This document shows, piece by piece, positions 12,201-24,145 of a stretch of 64,000 nt of DNA; within the stretch, counting starts at the first letter, position 1; every line of letters starts with the position of its first letter. This DNA comes from Lethocerus indicus (Eukaryota > Arthropoda > Insecta > Hemiptera > Belostomatidae): NCBI GenBank assembly GCA_019843655.1, contig JACDQD010000106.1, positions 2,294,001 to 2,358,000 of the forward strand, given 5' to 3'. Both the position numbers and the translations under genes were made by a program. The notes below the pieces were generated by a model that saw only the letters and a program-made list of their open reading frames with translations, had not been told where the DNA came from and did no database searches.

Positions 12201-13741
12201 ATCCCTATCTAGGAGTGGCCTCCGCCGCCACTATTTGCTCTCCAATGACACACAATCCTCTCGACGACAAAGCTCCAATCGAACCCACTTCAACGCCACA
12301 CCAAACCGGAGGAATTATACAGCTCGTCGTTACCCCCGTGAAATTGGTTGGCCGCTATTGTAGCGGAAACGTAAAAAAATGGGAGTTCTCTGAAATTTCA
12401 TATTCAATGTTTTCGTTGTTCTATCGCTATTAATTTAGATTAATTATAAGATTAATTAATTTAGGATTCAGGATATTATAAAGAAATCGATTTAGAGTTG
12501 TGCTAAGGTGGTAAGAGCAACTCGAAATAAAGGTGACCACCTTTTACTTCAAATTAAATTAATTTAATAACAAATAAAATAAACGATAAAATAATGGGAT
12601 TTTTATAACATATGAGCATAGTTTGAAATGGTACGAATTTTACCGGCCTGAATATGCGGTCCGTAATAGACTGAATATTTAGTACTGGAAGGACAAAAGA
12701 TAGCGACACCGATAAAGATGTGGGTGTATTAATTTTGTCGGCACTTCGATAGCATCGCGACGGAAACAGGGCGGGAAAATAAGGGCCATCAAAAATTCAA
12801 GGAGCTATAATCTAGGCGTCGATAAATTCAGAAGACATGGCACCGGCCACTTTAATATTCGGGGAAGTTTTTTTTTCTTTTCAAGTGGGAGGGGGGGTGG
12901 CCTCTCTTCAGCCCAGTGATAACGGGTTGATGGGACAATAATAGGGGGGCGATGAAGAAGGATGGGCCTCGACTGTGTCCGATGCTATCTACCCTGGAGC
13001 GGCTATCACTTTGTCAGTGTCCCGACCTCTGAACTCCCCGTGCTCCACAATGTCCGCTTATCTATCACTCTATCCGACCCCCAACCCCCGAACCGCAATG
13101 TTGAGATTCCACTCTCAACTGTTTACCCGCGCTATTTATAGATCGCATGTTTAAGCGTTCAAAGATTAACGGGCCGCGTTGAACGGGAACGACACCTACA
13201 GAGTTCTAATCTGGCCTTTTTATTTCTCCTAATTCGTAGCCGCGTAGATATGTAATATCCTAACGTTCTCGTCAATATTACAACATATAATTCCAGAATT
13301 AATACATTCTTATAAACAGGGTTCCATTCAACAGTGGGAAGCAATAATTTAGTAAGCTATCCAGCAACATAGAACATGGGGGTTCTTCTTCACGGTGAAG
13401 AAAATCAGGGAATTATTATTATTCCAAATCACGATAGTATTCAGCGTAAAATTCACCTAGAGTAAGGATAAAATACTGTGTTTAAGGAACTGACTTTGTG
13501 AGTTTACTTCTTGGCAGGCGGGTATCAAAATTCGGTAGGGTGTTAGAGCTGCCGTTCGAACGGATAGAAGTGTGAACGGGTGATGGGATAAACGCTGAAG
13601 AATAATGGTGAAACTGCGGGAGGTTATCTCGTGGCCGACTCCAGTACGGCTGTCTGTTCATCGAGATGCTGATTTAGGAGCCGGCCGGTCGGGCCCCAAT
13701 CGCCGGTCAGCAACTCTAGGCCCGGTCCCGGTCTGATGTAT
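9250..13741. other. non-coding DNA; GC-rich patches at 9.96-10.14 and 12.85-13.1 kb
   Basis: No gene is supported. A 124-codon minus-strand frame at 9938-10312 lies in a GC-rich patch and is not recognisable. A G-rich run at about 12886-12900 follows a poly-T run. Large parts (11.1-12.0 kb and 12.4-12.7 kb) are AT-rich with no visible structure. Confidence 0.55.
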
Positions 13742-13830
13742 AACCCCAATTTATCAGATTATCGTTCCGGAACTAATCGTCCTGCGACTAATTATTGATT
13801 GCACCAATTAGGCCCTGTCATGTCCGGCGC
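13742..13830. promoter_or_regulatory. candidate conserved non-coding element with homeodomain-type words
   Basis: TTATCAGATTATC-type words are followed by TAATTA (13789-13794), TTGATTG (13795-13801) and CAATTA (13805-13810), next to a GC-rich block at 13670-13740. The close spacing of a homeodomain core and a TGATTG PBC-like word resembles Hox/Exd-type input. Sequence conservation is unknown, so the call is weak. Confidence 0.2.
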
Positions 13831-14600
13831 CGAGAGAACCGTATTTTCCGAGTTAAGAAACGACAAATTTCAGAATATATCCAGAACTAAGTGAATACGG
13901 TTTAAAAAAAAATTACAAAAATATAATTGTGTGCCCCTAAGAAAAGTTGAATTTCTTAATGATTTTAACAATCTTAAGAATTAATGGAGGGCAGATTGAA
14001 AAACAGAGAGGTCGGAACCTCAGGTCCTCATTTAACTTTATTGAATCAATATTTGATTAATTTGCATTTAAAGAAGAAGATAATTTAATTTGGTCTCCCC
14101 CGGCATCCAATTTAGGACGGACGTTCTCGGCGTCGGATAATAGACAAAGAAATGGCGTTTAATAGAACTTTTCTTTCTTCTGGAATGAGAGGTCAAACGC
14201 GGCGATAGACAAGAGAAAGGAGACAATAAAAGGATAGAGGATAGGCAAGTGGGTTTTATTAAATTAAATTCATTTAAGGGCCAAATAGGGCTTTCCCTCA
14301 ATAAATCTAACTACATACCGCGATAGAAACCAATTAAATAGTGAGTCCAGGTTTGTTAAATACATTCGGGGACTGCCAACAGTGGGGCCACTTTTTCCAT
14401 TAATTACTCCCTTACGATAAAAAAAGCCCTGTTTTGAATATTGTTAATTAAAACGAAAACAAAAAATGTATTAATTTAAATTGTTAAATTTCCTCTACGC
14501 ACAGTACAAGACAATAATTTAATGCAATGATAATAATAATCGATGAAATTAAATTGTCATTAATATTAGTGGAACTTTGGGGGGAACTTTTCCTCCCACC
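13831..14600. other. non-coding AT-rich DNA
   Basis: This stretch contains AT-rich tracts, TTAATTAA-type words and no open frame longer than 77 codons. No RNA gene or repeat array was seen. Confidence 0.6.
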
Positions 14601-15080
14601 AACAGGTTTTTCGGAGTTAACCGACTATGTGTGCGGGCCGGTGTTTTGCGGGACGCGACCGCGATAAACACGTAAAGCGGCGCCGTAAAAAATGTGCAAA
14701 GGGAGGCGGGAGGGTAAAAAGAATACGTTGTCGGTTGGACGGGGTGAGTTTACTGTTGGGTGCCGGCGCCTATTATGAGCCCGGTGATCCTCACCAGCTG
14801 ATTTATACCGCGCCTCCTTCCTCCATTATACCCCCGCCACCGCCCCCGCCACCGAGAAACCATGAACACTACGGCCCGGCAATAGGAGCCCATAAAATAC
14901 TCGGGAAAAGCGAGAAAGCCTATTTATAGGGCGGGGCCGGGCGCCATCCCCCTCCCCTCACCCTAAGAATAACGTACCGCCCGAGATAAGCTTCGTTACC
15001 GCCGATGGGGCCCCGAGAATTACCGGAGAGTTCGCATAACGGGATACACTTATTGTGTCCGTACGCTCGCGGGAGAAAAT
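14601..15080. other. CpG-rich island
   Basis: A sharp rise in GC and CpG content is visible relative to both flanks. It includes a perfect two-copy 12-bp tandem, CCCCCGCCACCG, at 14831-14854. A 100-codon plus-strand frame (14627-14929) spans the tandem, giving a run of eight prolines, and has a basic N-terminal part. I do not recognise it, and a 69-codon frame also occurs on the other strand. The island could be a promoter-proximal or enhancer element, or a single exon of unknown type; nothing in the sequence decides this. Confidence 0.4.
14831..14854. repeat. 12-bp tandem, two perfect copies
   Basis: CCCCCGCCACCG is repeated head to tail with no mismatch. The complementary strand is G-rich, with GGGGG and GG runs, and might form G-quadruplex or related structure. 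Confidence 0.9.
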
Positions 15081-18000
15081 ATACCGGCGACTGTCTTAGT
15101 ACAGCCCTGCATTTCTGCATAATATGCAAACTTTTTCTTCAGTTATATAATTGCAAAGAGAGTCCTGTATTCTTCACATACCTTCGTACTACTGAAATAG
15201 GTGATTTCTAGTTCGTTATGTAGTCTTTATTAGTCCCCATAAACAAATTCATTTGTTTTAATGAAGGTTCACCGAGAGATTTTAATATCCCTACGGTCAT
15301 TAAATCTGGCTTTATCCAACTGTCAACCAGAATATTGGGTCGTTGGAACACCGTGATTACAAAGCGACAGAACAGTGCTAATCCCTTTTTAGTACTATTA
15401 TTGCGTTCTTTTAAGTATGGTTTGCCTAATAGCTCGTCACCAAGTATTCACGAGATAGTGATAGAGTTTCGCTTATAAAATTCTGTACAAGGAGGGTTGT
15501 TGGTGGACACAGCCTTGTTGCAGTGCATTTCAATATCGGCACCCTTTATGTAATCGGCGGAGGCGTTAATCGGGGATTATTCTCCGAATCGAATTCGGGC
15601 GCGTCATCGAAAAGCGATCTGGCGTCGATTCTCTGGAGTCATTTGAAATAAGCCGGGGACAGGTAGGGCCGAGGTTCGGCCATTAGCCGGATTGGCCCGG
15701 GGACCGGCTCGTAAAGATATCCGAGGCCGGGTCGGGTAAGATGCCACCAAATATAATCACGGCCGTGGCGCTGCTTTTAACTCCATTCAATCCATTTGCT
15801 GATTGGCGCCTCCAGGAGCCCATTCGGTGATCCCCGCCCCTATATAGACCCAAGCCGATGCTTAACTCCTCCCGCGGCGCGGGCACTGATTATGTTTATT
15901 ATCCACCGGATAAGCCCGCTCGTATTTTTTCAATCTAGTGCTGACCGTGATGGGACAGAAAAATATATTCGGGAAACAAATACATTTCTTATTCGCGTGT
16001 TAACTTGACAATTAAATATAGGGCATAACAATACATATGAATATGTAAAGACTTAATAGTTATTTATGTGTATCAATTTATTTTGTCTAAACTCGTACCC
16101 GTCAACCAGTTGTCTACCACAACAAGCCGATACCGATTTCTTCCGGTTTGTTTTTCGGGATTGTTCCAGCGCTCCAGAATGACGGTGTATTATTTCCAGA
16201 TGTAGGCCTCTTATTTCCGAAAGTAGTTAAGGTTTTTTTTTGGGAGGAAAATATGATTAGAGACTCGGAAAGTGGCCAGGCTCAATTCCCAATTAATTCC
16301 ATTAAATTAGGTTTACGAAACTCGCTCAGACTTCGTTCGCATTATGTAGATTCTCTGTCGGATGATTTAAAAGTTAGCAGCTTTTAACCCAATTTTGGAT
16401 CCGATGGAAAATTCCATTTTCTTTGGGACAGAGCCTGTCAAGGATCGCTAAAATTACAAAAGTCGCAGATAGTTTCGGGGTGCAACATCAGTCCAGCCAT
16501 TAGTTTGACCTTCTTACTGGATGTAGATAGTAATAACTGGAATTCTCATGGAGGAAACCTTCGCTCGTTCAACATGGACATTAGTTATAGTAGTGTTTAT
16601 TTTGATTATGCTATTTGTTTTCATATGACAAAAACCACTATCAAACACGATATTTCAACCCAGGAGGACACCTATGTAAATATTTTAAAAAGTACAATAT
16701 TTAAATTATTTTAAATAAATTTCTTCTTACGAATTCCAAGAATACAGTTTCAAAACGAAAATGTATCGACCTACAGAAATGTTATTAACTTTAATAAAGA
16801 AATGTTTTATCTCTGTCACACTTGACGTTAATAACTTAATGCTACATTATCAAAGTGAAAGGTGTTAAAAATACGCGCGTTGTAAAATAAAAATTTAATT
16901 AACATATTTCTCAAATTCCCCTCAATTAGAGACCTAAATTAAATTTTCCGGAACGAAAAAATTTAATGAATTATTCAAATTTATAATTGAAGGGAAAAAC
17001 GTTCCATCACTCACAGAAGTTTCCTTCAAATGCAAATTTGAAAATGTAAGAATTGTGTCGATGCAGAATGCTGCCAAGAATACATTGAACTGGGTCATGT
17101 TTCGGGTCTCTTTCACCTTTAAGATTAAAGATATAATATGGCCGAAAATAATACGGGAGGTTTTAGCCAAAACTCAGCTAATTTCCCGAGAGGGCCAGCT
17201 CCACCCTTCTGCTCCCCTCGCGCGCAATCACATTCTCCGAAAAGGAAAGTTTCCAATTCTTTCAGAAAGAAGGTCAACTCCATAAACCGAACACATTTAT
17301 ATGCAGAGCAGTGTCAAGTCAATAATCCATTCTTCTTACACAAGGAGACTTTTTGTTTCGAGAACTTAAAATGTTTATTTTTAACTTTCAAGCCGCAATA
17401 CTTCAGCTTTTCTATTGATAGATAGTCTCCGTTGGTATCAAAACTTAAAGGAAAACAACTTAATGTAAAAACATCAAATGGAGGAGTTGTTCGGAGTTAC
17501 AACAGAAAAATTAGTCAAAAATACGGTTCCCAAGAACAGACATTAATGACTCGGCAGCATCCCATCTAGTTCCAGAAAATATGCCATTACATAATAAAGC
17601 TGCAAGAGCTGCAATTACATCTTGCAAGTGTACATAGGCATTACATCTGGGAATGATCATTCCGCAGACAGGCGTCAAGGAAGATACAAGAAAGGAATCT
17701 GGAAAGAAATAAAAAGGCCTTGTGCGCGGCCGCCGGGTCCGATCTGGGCCCGCTTTATCTAAACCGGTATAAATCTTCTTCTGCGGCGTCAAATGAACCG
17801 GATTTATCTCTTACAACAGGATTTGGGGTACCAGTGATAAATGGAAAGGGGTTGCGATTAGTCCGAGACGCTTGCTACTTATTGGAATAGACCGAATTGT
17901 TCGAAAATGATTATTCGGGCTTGTAACTTTATAACGGATTAGGCTCTGTCGAAACGAAGCTGTCTCCGATGTTTCGGAAAGTCCGAAAACCTCCAATGGA

Positions 18001-21000
18001 AGGTTTTGTTTTGCCGGCCATTTTTTTTCTGAAACTGAATTTCGGACGGACAAATATTTACGGGGCAAATTTTATTTTCGCTTCTCCTACTTCCCACTCA
18101 CTCATTGAACAAACGAACAGTGACAACAGCATTCTGTTGATGATGGTTAGTTTGGGGCCATGTTTATTAAAGCTGACTCTTAACAACCCGCACTTGATAT
18201 TTCGTGTATGACCACTGTGTCTATATTTAATAACAGAAATAATTTTAGTGGACGATGTTTTATACAATATGACCACTTGCTTGACTACAGTAACGGTCAT
18301 TTCAAAGTAAATGAAAATACTTAACGATGCGCGTCCGAAATTAAATTATTTGCGGCGATTATTCAAGATTTTAAGTTTCAGGTTCAAGAGAGTTAACAAT
18401 ATTTAAAATACGAAGGCGTAGGGCGCCTCATTTGGTGAGCAAATTGTCGCAGGGTATTCGAAATTGACGCCGGGCCTCTGGAAAGAAGTAGCCAGACATT
18501 TTTTTCATCCCGGGCAGAATTCTTGCCGCAGAAAACGGGAAACAGATGTGAGGGGGGAAAAATAGGGAGATTGATCAAATGAAGGCGGGCGCTGGCGGAA
18601 AGTAGGCCCATTGTAGGGGAACACCGTGCACTGTTGATATTGTGGCCGACCATTGTTGGGCCAACTGAGACCCGCAACAATGGGAGCGGCGGCCCGTTTA
18701 CCGGTCTTCGCGGTTAACTAAAAGTACACCATTAAGCGCAGTCGGTCATCCAACGATACAGTACTTTTACAGGCATCAACCGGAAGCAATATGAAGGAAG
18801 CCAAAAGAAGAAACCAAAGTAATATAAAGTCAATTTAATATCGATAGACACACACGAAATTTGGTTAGCAAAAAATTATATTCCGGTCCTGACAAAATAT
18901 TATTTAATTTCATTCATTCATTACCTAGAAAACTGGAAATATAGCTCAGAACAAAGTTGGATATTCAATAAAAATAATGAAATTATGTCATCGAGTTTCA
19001 CTCCAACTTTTTTCAATCGTCCGTCTCATTGGGACGAGTTAAAAGTTAAAACTAGTTCGAGGATCCATTCATCCGCGAGGACGACTCTTTGTAAGGCCTA
19101 CGAAACTTTCAAAGCCACATTTAAGTTTGGCCAGAGGACAAAAATTTTCTTCACTTGTTAAATTGGCCGAATAACGAGTGGATTCTTATATCCCATTGGA
19201 CTGCAGGGGGGCGTTCTATTCGTTAGTGGGGTAGGGCAATTAAGAAGATTGATCGAGGCACAGCCCGCCCGACCTTCTGCTCCCGCACCCTTTCCTCCCT
19301 ATCGGCCCCCACCATCAAGCTTTAATTAGACAGGATCAAGGCTGATACTTAACAACTTGGGCTTCGGTTAAGGGAGGATAATTTAATAACTCCGATCGTG
19401 TAATTGTTTATGGAATGTTTTCCTTTCCGATTTAACAGACGAGGCAGCTCTTTACCTTAATATTTGTATTGCTCGAATGTGTACGATGTTACGAATAACG
19501 ATTAATTTTAAAAGCTAAAATTTGAAATCGGCATTATGTCAATTTGTAACTAACATATTTAAAATTAAGGAGACACACTATGTTCATTCAGGTAGCAGTA
19601 TGTTCAGACAGGAGCATAGCTAAATTATTATTCTAAAATTCTAGTTACCTAATAATAATAAACACTTCTTCAATTAGGAAAACGTTTTATTTCATTTTTT
19701 TATTTAACCTAAATTCTACTCTATTCTACGATAAAGTACAGAAATGATTCGAGGAAACGTAAATATGTGTTATAGACTATTAGATTTCCGTTCCTAAGAA
19801 TTGCTTGATGCGGAATATACTGGCAGAGGTTACATAGCCGCATATTCGGAGGGTAAAGAGTGGTTTATTATTCAGTGCCGATGGCGAACAACGTCCTGTG
19901 CAGTGATGTGGGGTTTGTTTCCAGGGGGCGAAACTTGTGAAAACACAAACATTGAATCTGATGGCGGAAGGGAGCTGCTGAATGTTGTGTCAGGCGAGGA
20001 GGCGACATGAGCCGTGATGAACGCACCGGCCCCGTATCAAGAGAAATTCGCGCCTTCTGCGCAGGTAGCGTTCTTTAGAATCAGTTTAACAAAAGAAAAA
20101 CACATCAAAAGATCCTTTTCTCGGCCGCGTTTGTGGCCCAAAAGGGGGGCCGGGGTCGGGGGGTCGGTTCCATAGGACGGATTGGATATACTGGAGATGG
20201 GCTCTGGCGTACAGAAAATTCCATCTTCTGAAGTAATACACAAAGTATATAAAACCGGAAACACTATACAATATGGTGAAAGACACTTTTCGTATATCCC
20301 ATAGTAGCTCAGGTTAATCAAACATTTATTTTTAAGGTTTCCTTTACCATTCACCTGTCAAAATGATGTCTTGAAATACAATTCATCCGTAGGTTAAGAA
20401 TTGATCGAACTGATTGAACAGGAAAATATAATGATAGATAAATATTTGAAAAGGTAGTTCCATGATGATTGTCACTGCAGTTTTTAATGACTTTACGTGA
20501 GCGTAATTGGCGATTCCGGAAGTTGAATGAGGACCATTTTTTTTATCGCAATCACCCTGATTATGGGATTGAGAGTCAACAGATGCAGCCTTTCGAAAGG
20601 TTATATTATATTTTCGAAACCCATTACACTGAACCCGCAATAGAGATCTCCATCTAACTTGTTGCAGCGCCTTTGAGCCTGAATTGCTTCCTCTTTCATA
20701 CTGATATAAATTGGACAGCTATGAATGAATAATTGGTCACAGTAATGCGCTTTTATGTAAGTAATTAATCATGGCTCATGTAACTTTTATATGTATAAAT
20801 AAATTTAAAATGGTATCACCCCTGCCGAAGTTCAACTTCCATAGTGCGGATATTCTTAAAGTTCTTCAGAGCCGTCCGGAAATTAATTCAATATTTTTTA
20901 CGCTTGAAAAAGGTAAGAGGGAACGAAAGAGCAGAACTCAAAGGAAAGGAAAATAATTCTGACAAGCTTAAATATACGGAGGAGAGGACTGGGGGAAAGT

Positions 21001-21055
21001 GCAGCGACTACGCTCGCCTCACTAGCTTCATATTTGAAATTTATCTAGATTAAAT
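15081..21055. other. non-coding DNA; GC-rich patches near 15.5-15.9, 18.4-18.7, 19.2-19.3 and 20.1-20.2 kb
   Basis: All open frames are under 106 codons and unrecognised. A G-rich segment at 20144-20167 (runs of 6, 4 and 6 G) could form a quadruplex, though it has only three long runs. The 16.0-17.0 kb and 19.4-19.8 kb stretches are AT-rich with nothing visible. Confidence 0.55.
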
Positions 21056-21825
21056 TGCGGCGGCAATCTTTGGAAGATCGGTTAGGTCCTAATAGGTTGC
21101 GGAGGGGACCTATTAGGAGGAGGAGGACCTGGTGGGGTCGGCGCGGTCCCTGGGGTGCGCTTTAGCCGCCCCGACGAGATATAGCGCCCCGCCGGCAGTA
21201 TACGCCTCCCGCAGGCCCCGATATTTTTCACTGACGGCGGTGCTCGTTACCCCAAGTCTCTGTGTCAAGATAGTGCCAGATTTTTGAAGCGGAGGAAATT
21301 AGCTCACCTCCTATATTCCAAGTATATTAAAGGATATAACAAGCCCATGTACACTGGCTATATACATTACGGAGAAAATTGAAAATTTTTGTTTGTTTTG
21401 GAAATTTAAGAAAAACCATTCCTATAAAACATTCCTTATAAAATTTTATAACAAAAAAATCGGAATTATTATATTATAAACGTAGATAATAAATTGTTAG
21501 CACAGAAGACTATTTTGTAAAAAACAAAACAATGGCAATCTCGAATATTTATTTCATTACTTCTTTTATAAACTTGAATTATTAAACATAGAAATTAATA
21601 TTTCCACTCTACGATATTGCAACACTTCTTTTTATTTTAATAACAGAAAATTCGGAAAATTCATCGATCTAAACCGTATTTAGCCTTATCTTATAATTCA
21701 ATTTCAACCTAAAAAGTGTTCATTATACGGTGTTCTACCCCCAATCTATACTATTATTACTTCTTCAAATATACATGTGTCCATTTTTATATATGTGTAT
21801 ATATAATATATTTATATATATTTAA
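21056..21825. other. GC-rich patch (21.06-21.25 kb) then AT-rich DNA
   Basis: The first 190 bp is GC- and CpG-rich, with GGAGGAGGAGG-type purine runs. It then switches abruptly to very AT-rich DNA until the GA microsatellite. No gene is supported. Confidence 0.55.
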
Positions 21826-21873
21826 AGAGAGAGAGAGAGAGAGAGAAAGAGGGAGGGAGGGAGACATATATAT
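21826..21873. repeat. (GA)n / (GGGA)n microsatellite
   Basis: About ten GA units grade into GGGAGGGAGGGA, giving a compound purine-only microsatellite directly after a TATATA-rich stretch. Confidence 0.93.
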
Positions 21874-24128
21874 CTTGCAGTATTTCACGGGGGCGCAGCA
21901 TGGGAAAGATCTCTTGCGTTTCTGTCCAGGTGACGGATTTTAGTTGGTGAAAACAATAATTCATGGTGGGCGCGCAGCGGTATGATAAAAATGGACATTG
22001 CAGATATTGTACGGGTTGGCGGTGGCCGAAATATCACCGCTTTCCGTTGATAAATCAAGAGCGCGGGCGCGGGTGGGTCAAATCCGCAATAAATTTCTGG
22101 CCCAGTGAGAGGCCTAGTGAACCGCGTCTAGCGGAATTAACCGGGCGGGAGACAAACGGAATATTTAGGCCCATTAAAGAGAGCGGCTTCCACCGCTTAT
22201 TGGGGGCCGTGAGCCCTTATTAGGGTAAAGGGGCCCTATATTATTTCGGCCCGAAGAAAAACCTTTGAAGAAGCATGGGGCTTGAATACCCGAGTATTCA
22301 TCACATGGATAAAATTATCGCCTTTGTTCTAAATCAGAGCAATAAGATTTTAAAAACCATTTCTTATTATATTTGTGTTAACCTTCATATTATTTTGTGT
22401 ATAAGCAAAGAGGATAGGACACGTTTCAAGGTGTCGAACGATTTGATTACTCTTGTGTTGTTCGATTCTTTCGATGACTGTATTCAACAAACATTTATTC
22501 GAGAAATACTGTTACGCAACATTACAAACATTATTACATTGTTTAGAATGAACGAAGCTGTAAGAAATTAATAAGAAATTACGGTTAATCATCCTGCCAC
22601 TACTAAAAGTAATAAATGTGATTCTGATGGACAACAATTTACATCAACTCCGCCAATTGTTTGCACAGTTGGAATATTTGGAGAGTATACGGAAGCTGCC
22701 TCTTCGCCCGGGGAATTTCCGGTTGTGACTAAACCGGAAGGGGTTCGGGGGGAGGCCGAGATAATGATATAACGCAGGTGAGATGGGCAGGGAGAATTCT
22801 CGTCACGCGCTGGCCCAGCGACTGCGGCCTCTCCTCCTATCTTCACCAGATCGGTTCAATTTCCTCCGAGTTTCGCTATCTGTTGTTAGTCTATTCAAAG
22901 ACGGAGCTTTCCCATTCTCCTCTTCAAACGACCGTAAATCTACGAATCCGCGAGTATTCTTCGATAATACAGGTGCTCGTTTATTCCATCTATATAATAG
23001 ACCATTTTCTAATCCCTGTTTCTTAAGAAAGTATCATTGCTTTCTAAATACTTTTAGAATATGCTTTCATTTTAGGTTTTATGTAGTATTTTATTCAAGA
23101 GTCAAGTTCTGAGGTTCTGATTCATCTGAATCTATTACATTGCATTATATTTTGCAGTATTTTCAGTGGTTTGTGTTGCTGTGGAGCAGTGGAGTCGTAG
23201 GAAATGATTTTTATGCATTAAAATTTAGTTGTTTGATATATTCAATAGATATCCATTATTCGGAAAATGAATATTTGCTATTTATAATTGTTTATATACA
23301 CACTGTTTAACCACATGTACATATTAACTTTAGAGCAAGCTATGAAATTAACTTTCATGTGTGATAATGACCTGGGTCATGAAGTATTGGGGCGATGCCG
23401 TCCGTTGTTGATAAAACTAGTTGGTTTATCGGGGCTAGCGTTGAACACAACTTTGCCAACGTTGTGTATTATAATTATTCCTGTAAATATTATAATGTGT
23501 AGCACATTCGAGCATCTTAAAATATATTATATTTTACACTGTAGTTCTTGTCCCATTAAATATATTTATGTATTTAACAAAGAAGACCATTAAACGGTCG
23601 GTTGTAAAGTACTCCTGAAGCTCTTATTATATCCTTGCTGCTTGCCGTTATTTCTTTAAGGGAAGTATTGTTTAATAAAAGTGATTACTGTACATATTTG
23701 GCTTAATCTCTAGAAAATAACTATACAAAAATATTTGACATATTCCAATATCATATGTAACGATGTACGGACGTATCAAAATATACTAAAAATCATACTC
23801 TAAAAACATACAAGTAATTCCCCCATGATGTAATTATCTTCTACCACAAAGCAATATATTTGTTCCATAAATACCGGATTCGTGTTAAATCCATACAGCG
23901 GTTCTCTCATAGAACTCGTGCTGAACACGCGGTTCGAAAGCTAAGCCGTTAATAGAACACAGCTGATTTGCAACAGTTTCGAGTTCTTGGACTAATCTTT
24001 TGATTTATCCCAAACACCCTCCAACTTCAATTCGTTGCAGTACATAACTAGAAGTTTGCTAAATTATGAAGTAATATCAATAACTGCCTTCCGGTAAGAA
24101 TGTTGTGAGAAGAACACCGGGGAGTTAG
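21874..24128. other. non-coding DNA; GC-rich patch at 21.96-22.25 kb
   Basis: The GC-rich patch has unremarkable frames. Three AT-rich plus-strand frames follow in different phases at 22275-22571 (98 codons), 22783-23112 (109 codons) and 23288-23593 (101 codons). They are rather long for AT-rich DNA but match no family I know. A canonical Rel/NF-kB-type word, GGGAATTTCC, lies at 22711-22720. Confidence 0.5.
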
Positions 24129-24145
24129 CAGGGGTTGACCCCCTG
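24129..24145. repeat. short GC hairpin
   Basis: CAGGGG (24129-24134) and CCCCTG (24140-24145) are exact inverted repeats around a 5-nt loop. No tail of T residues follows and no terminator role is implied in a eukaryotic context. Confidence 0.7.
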
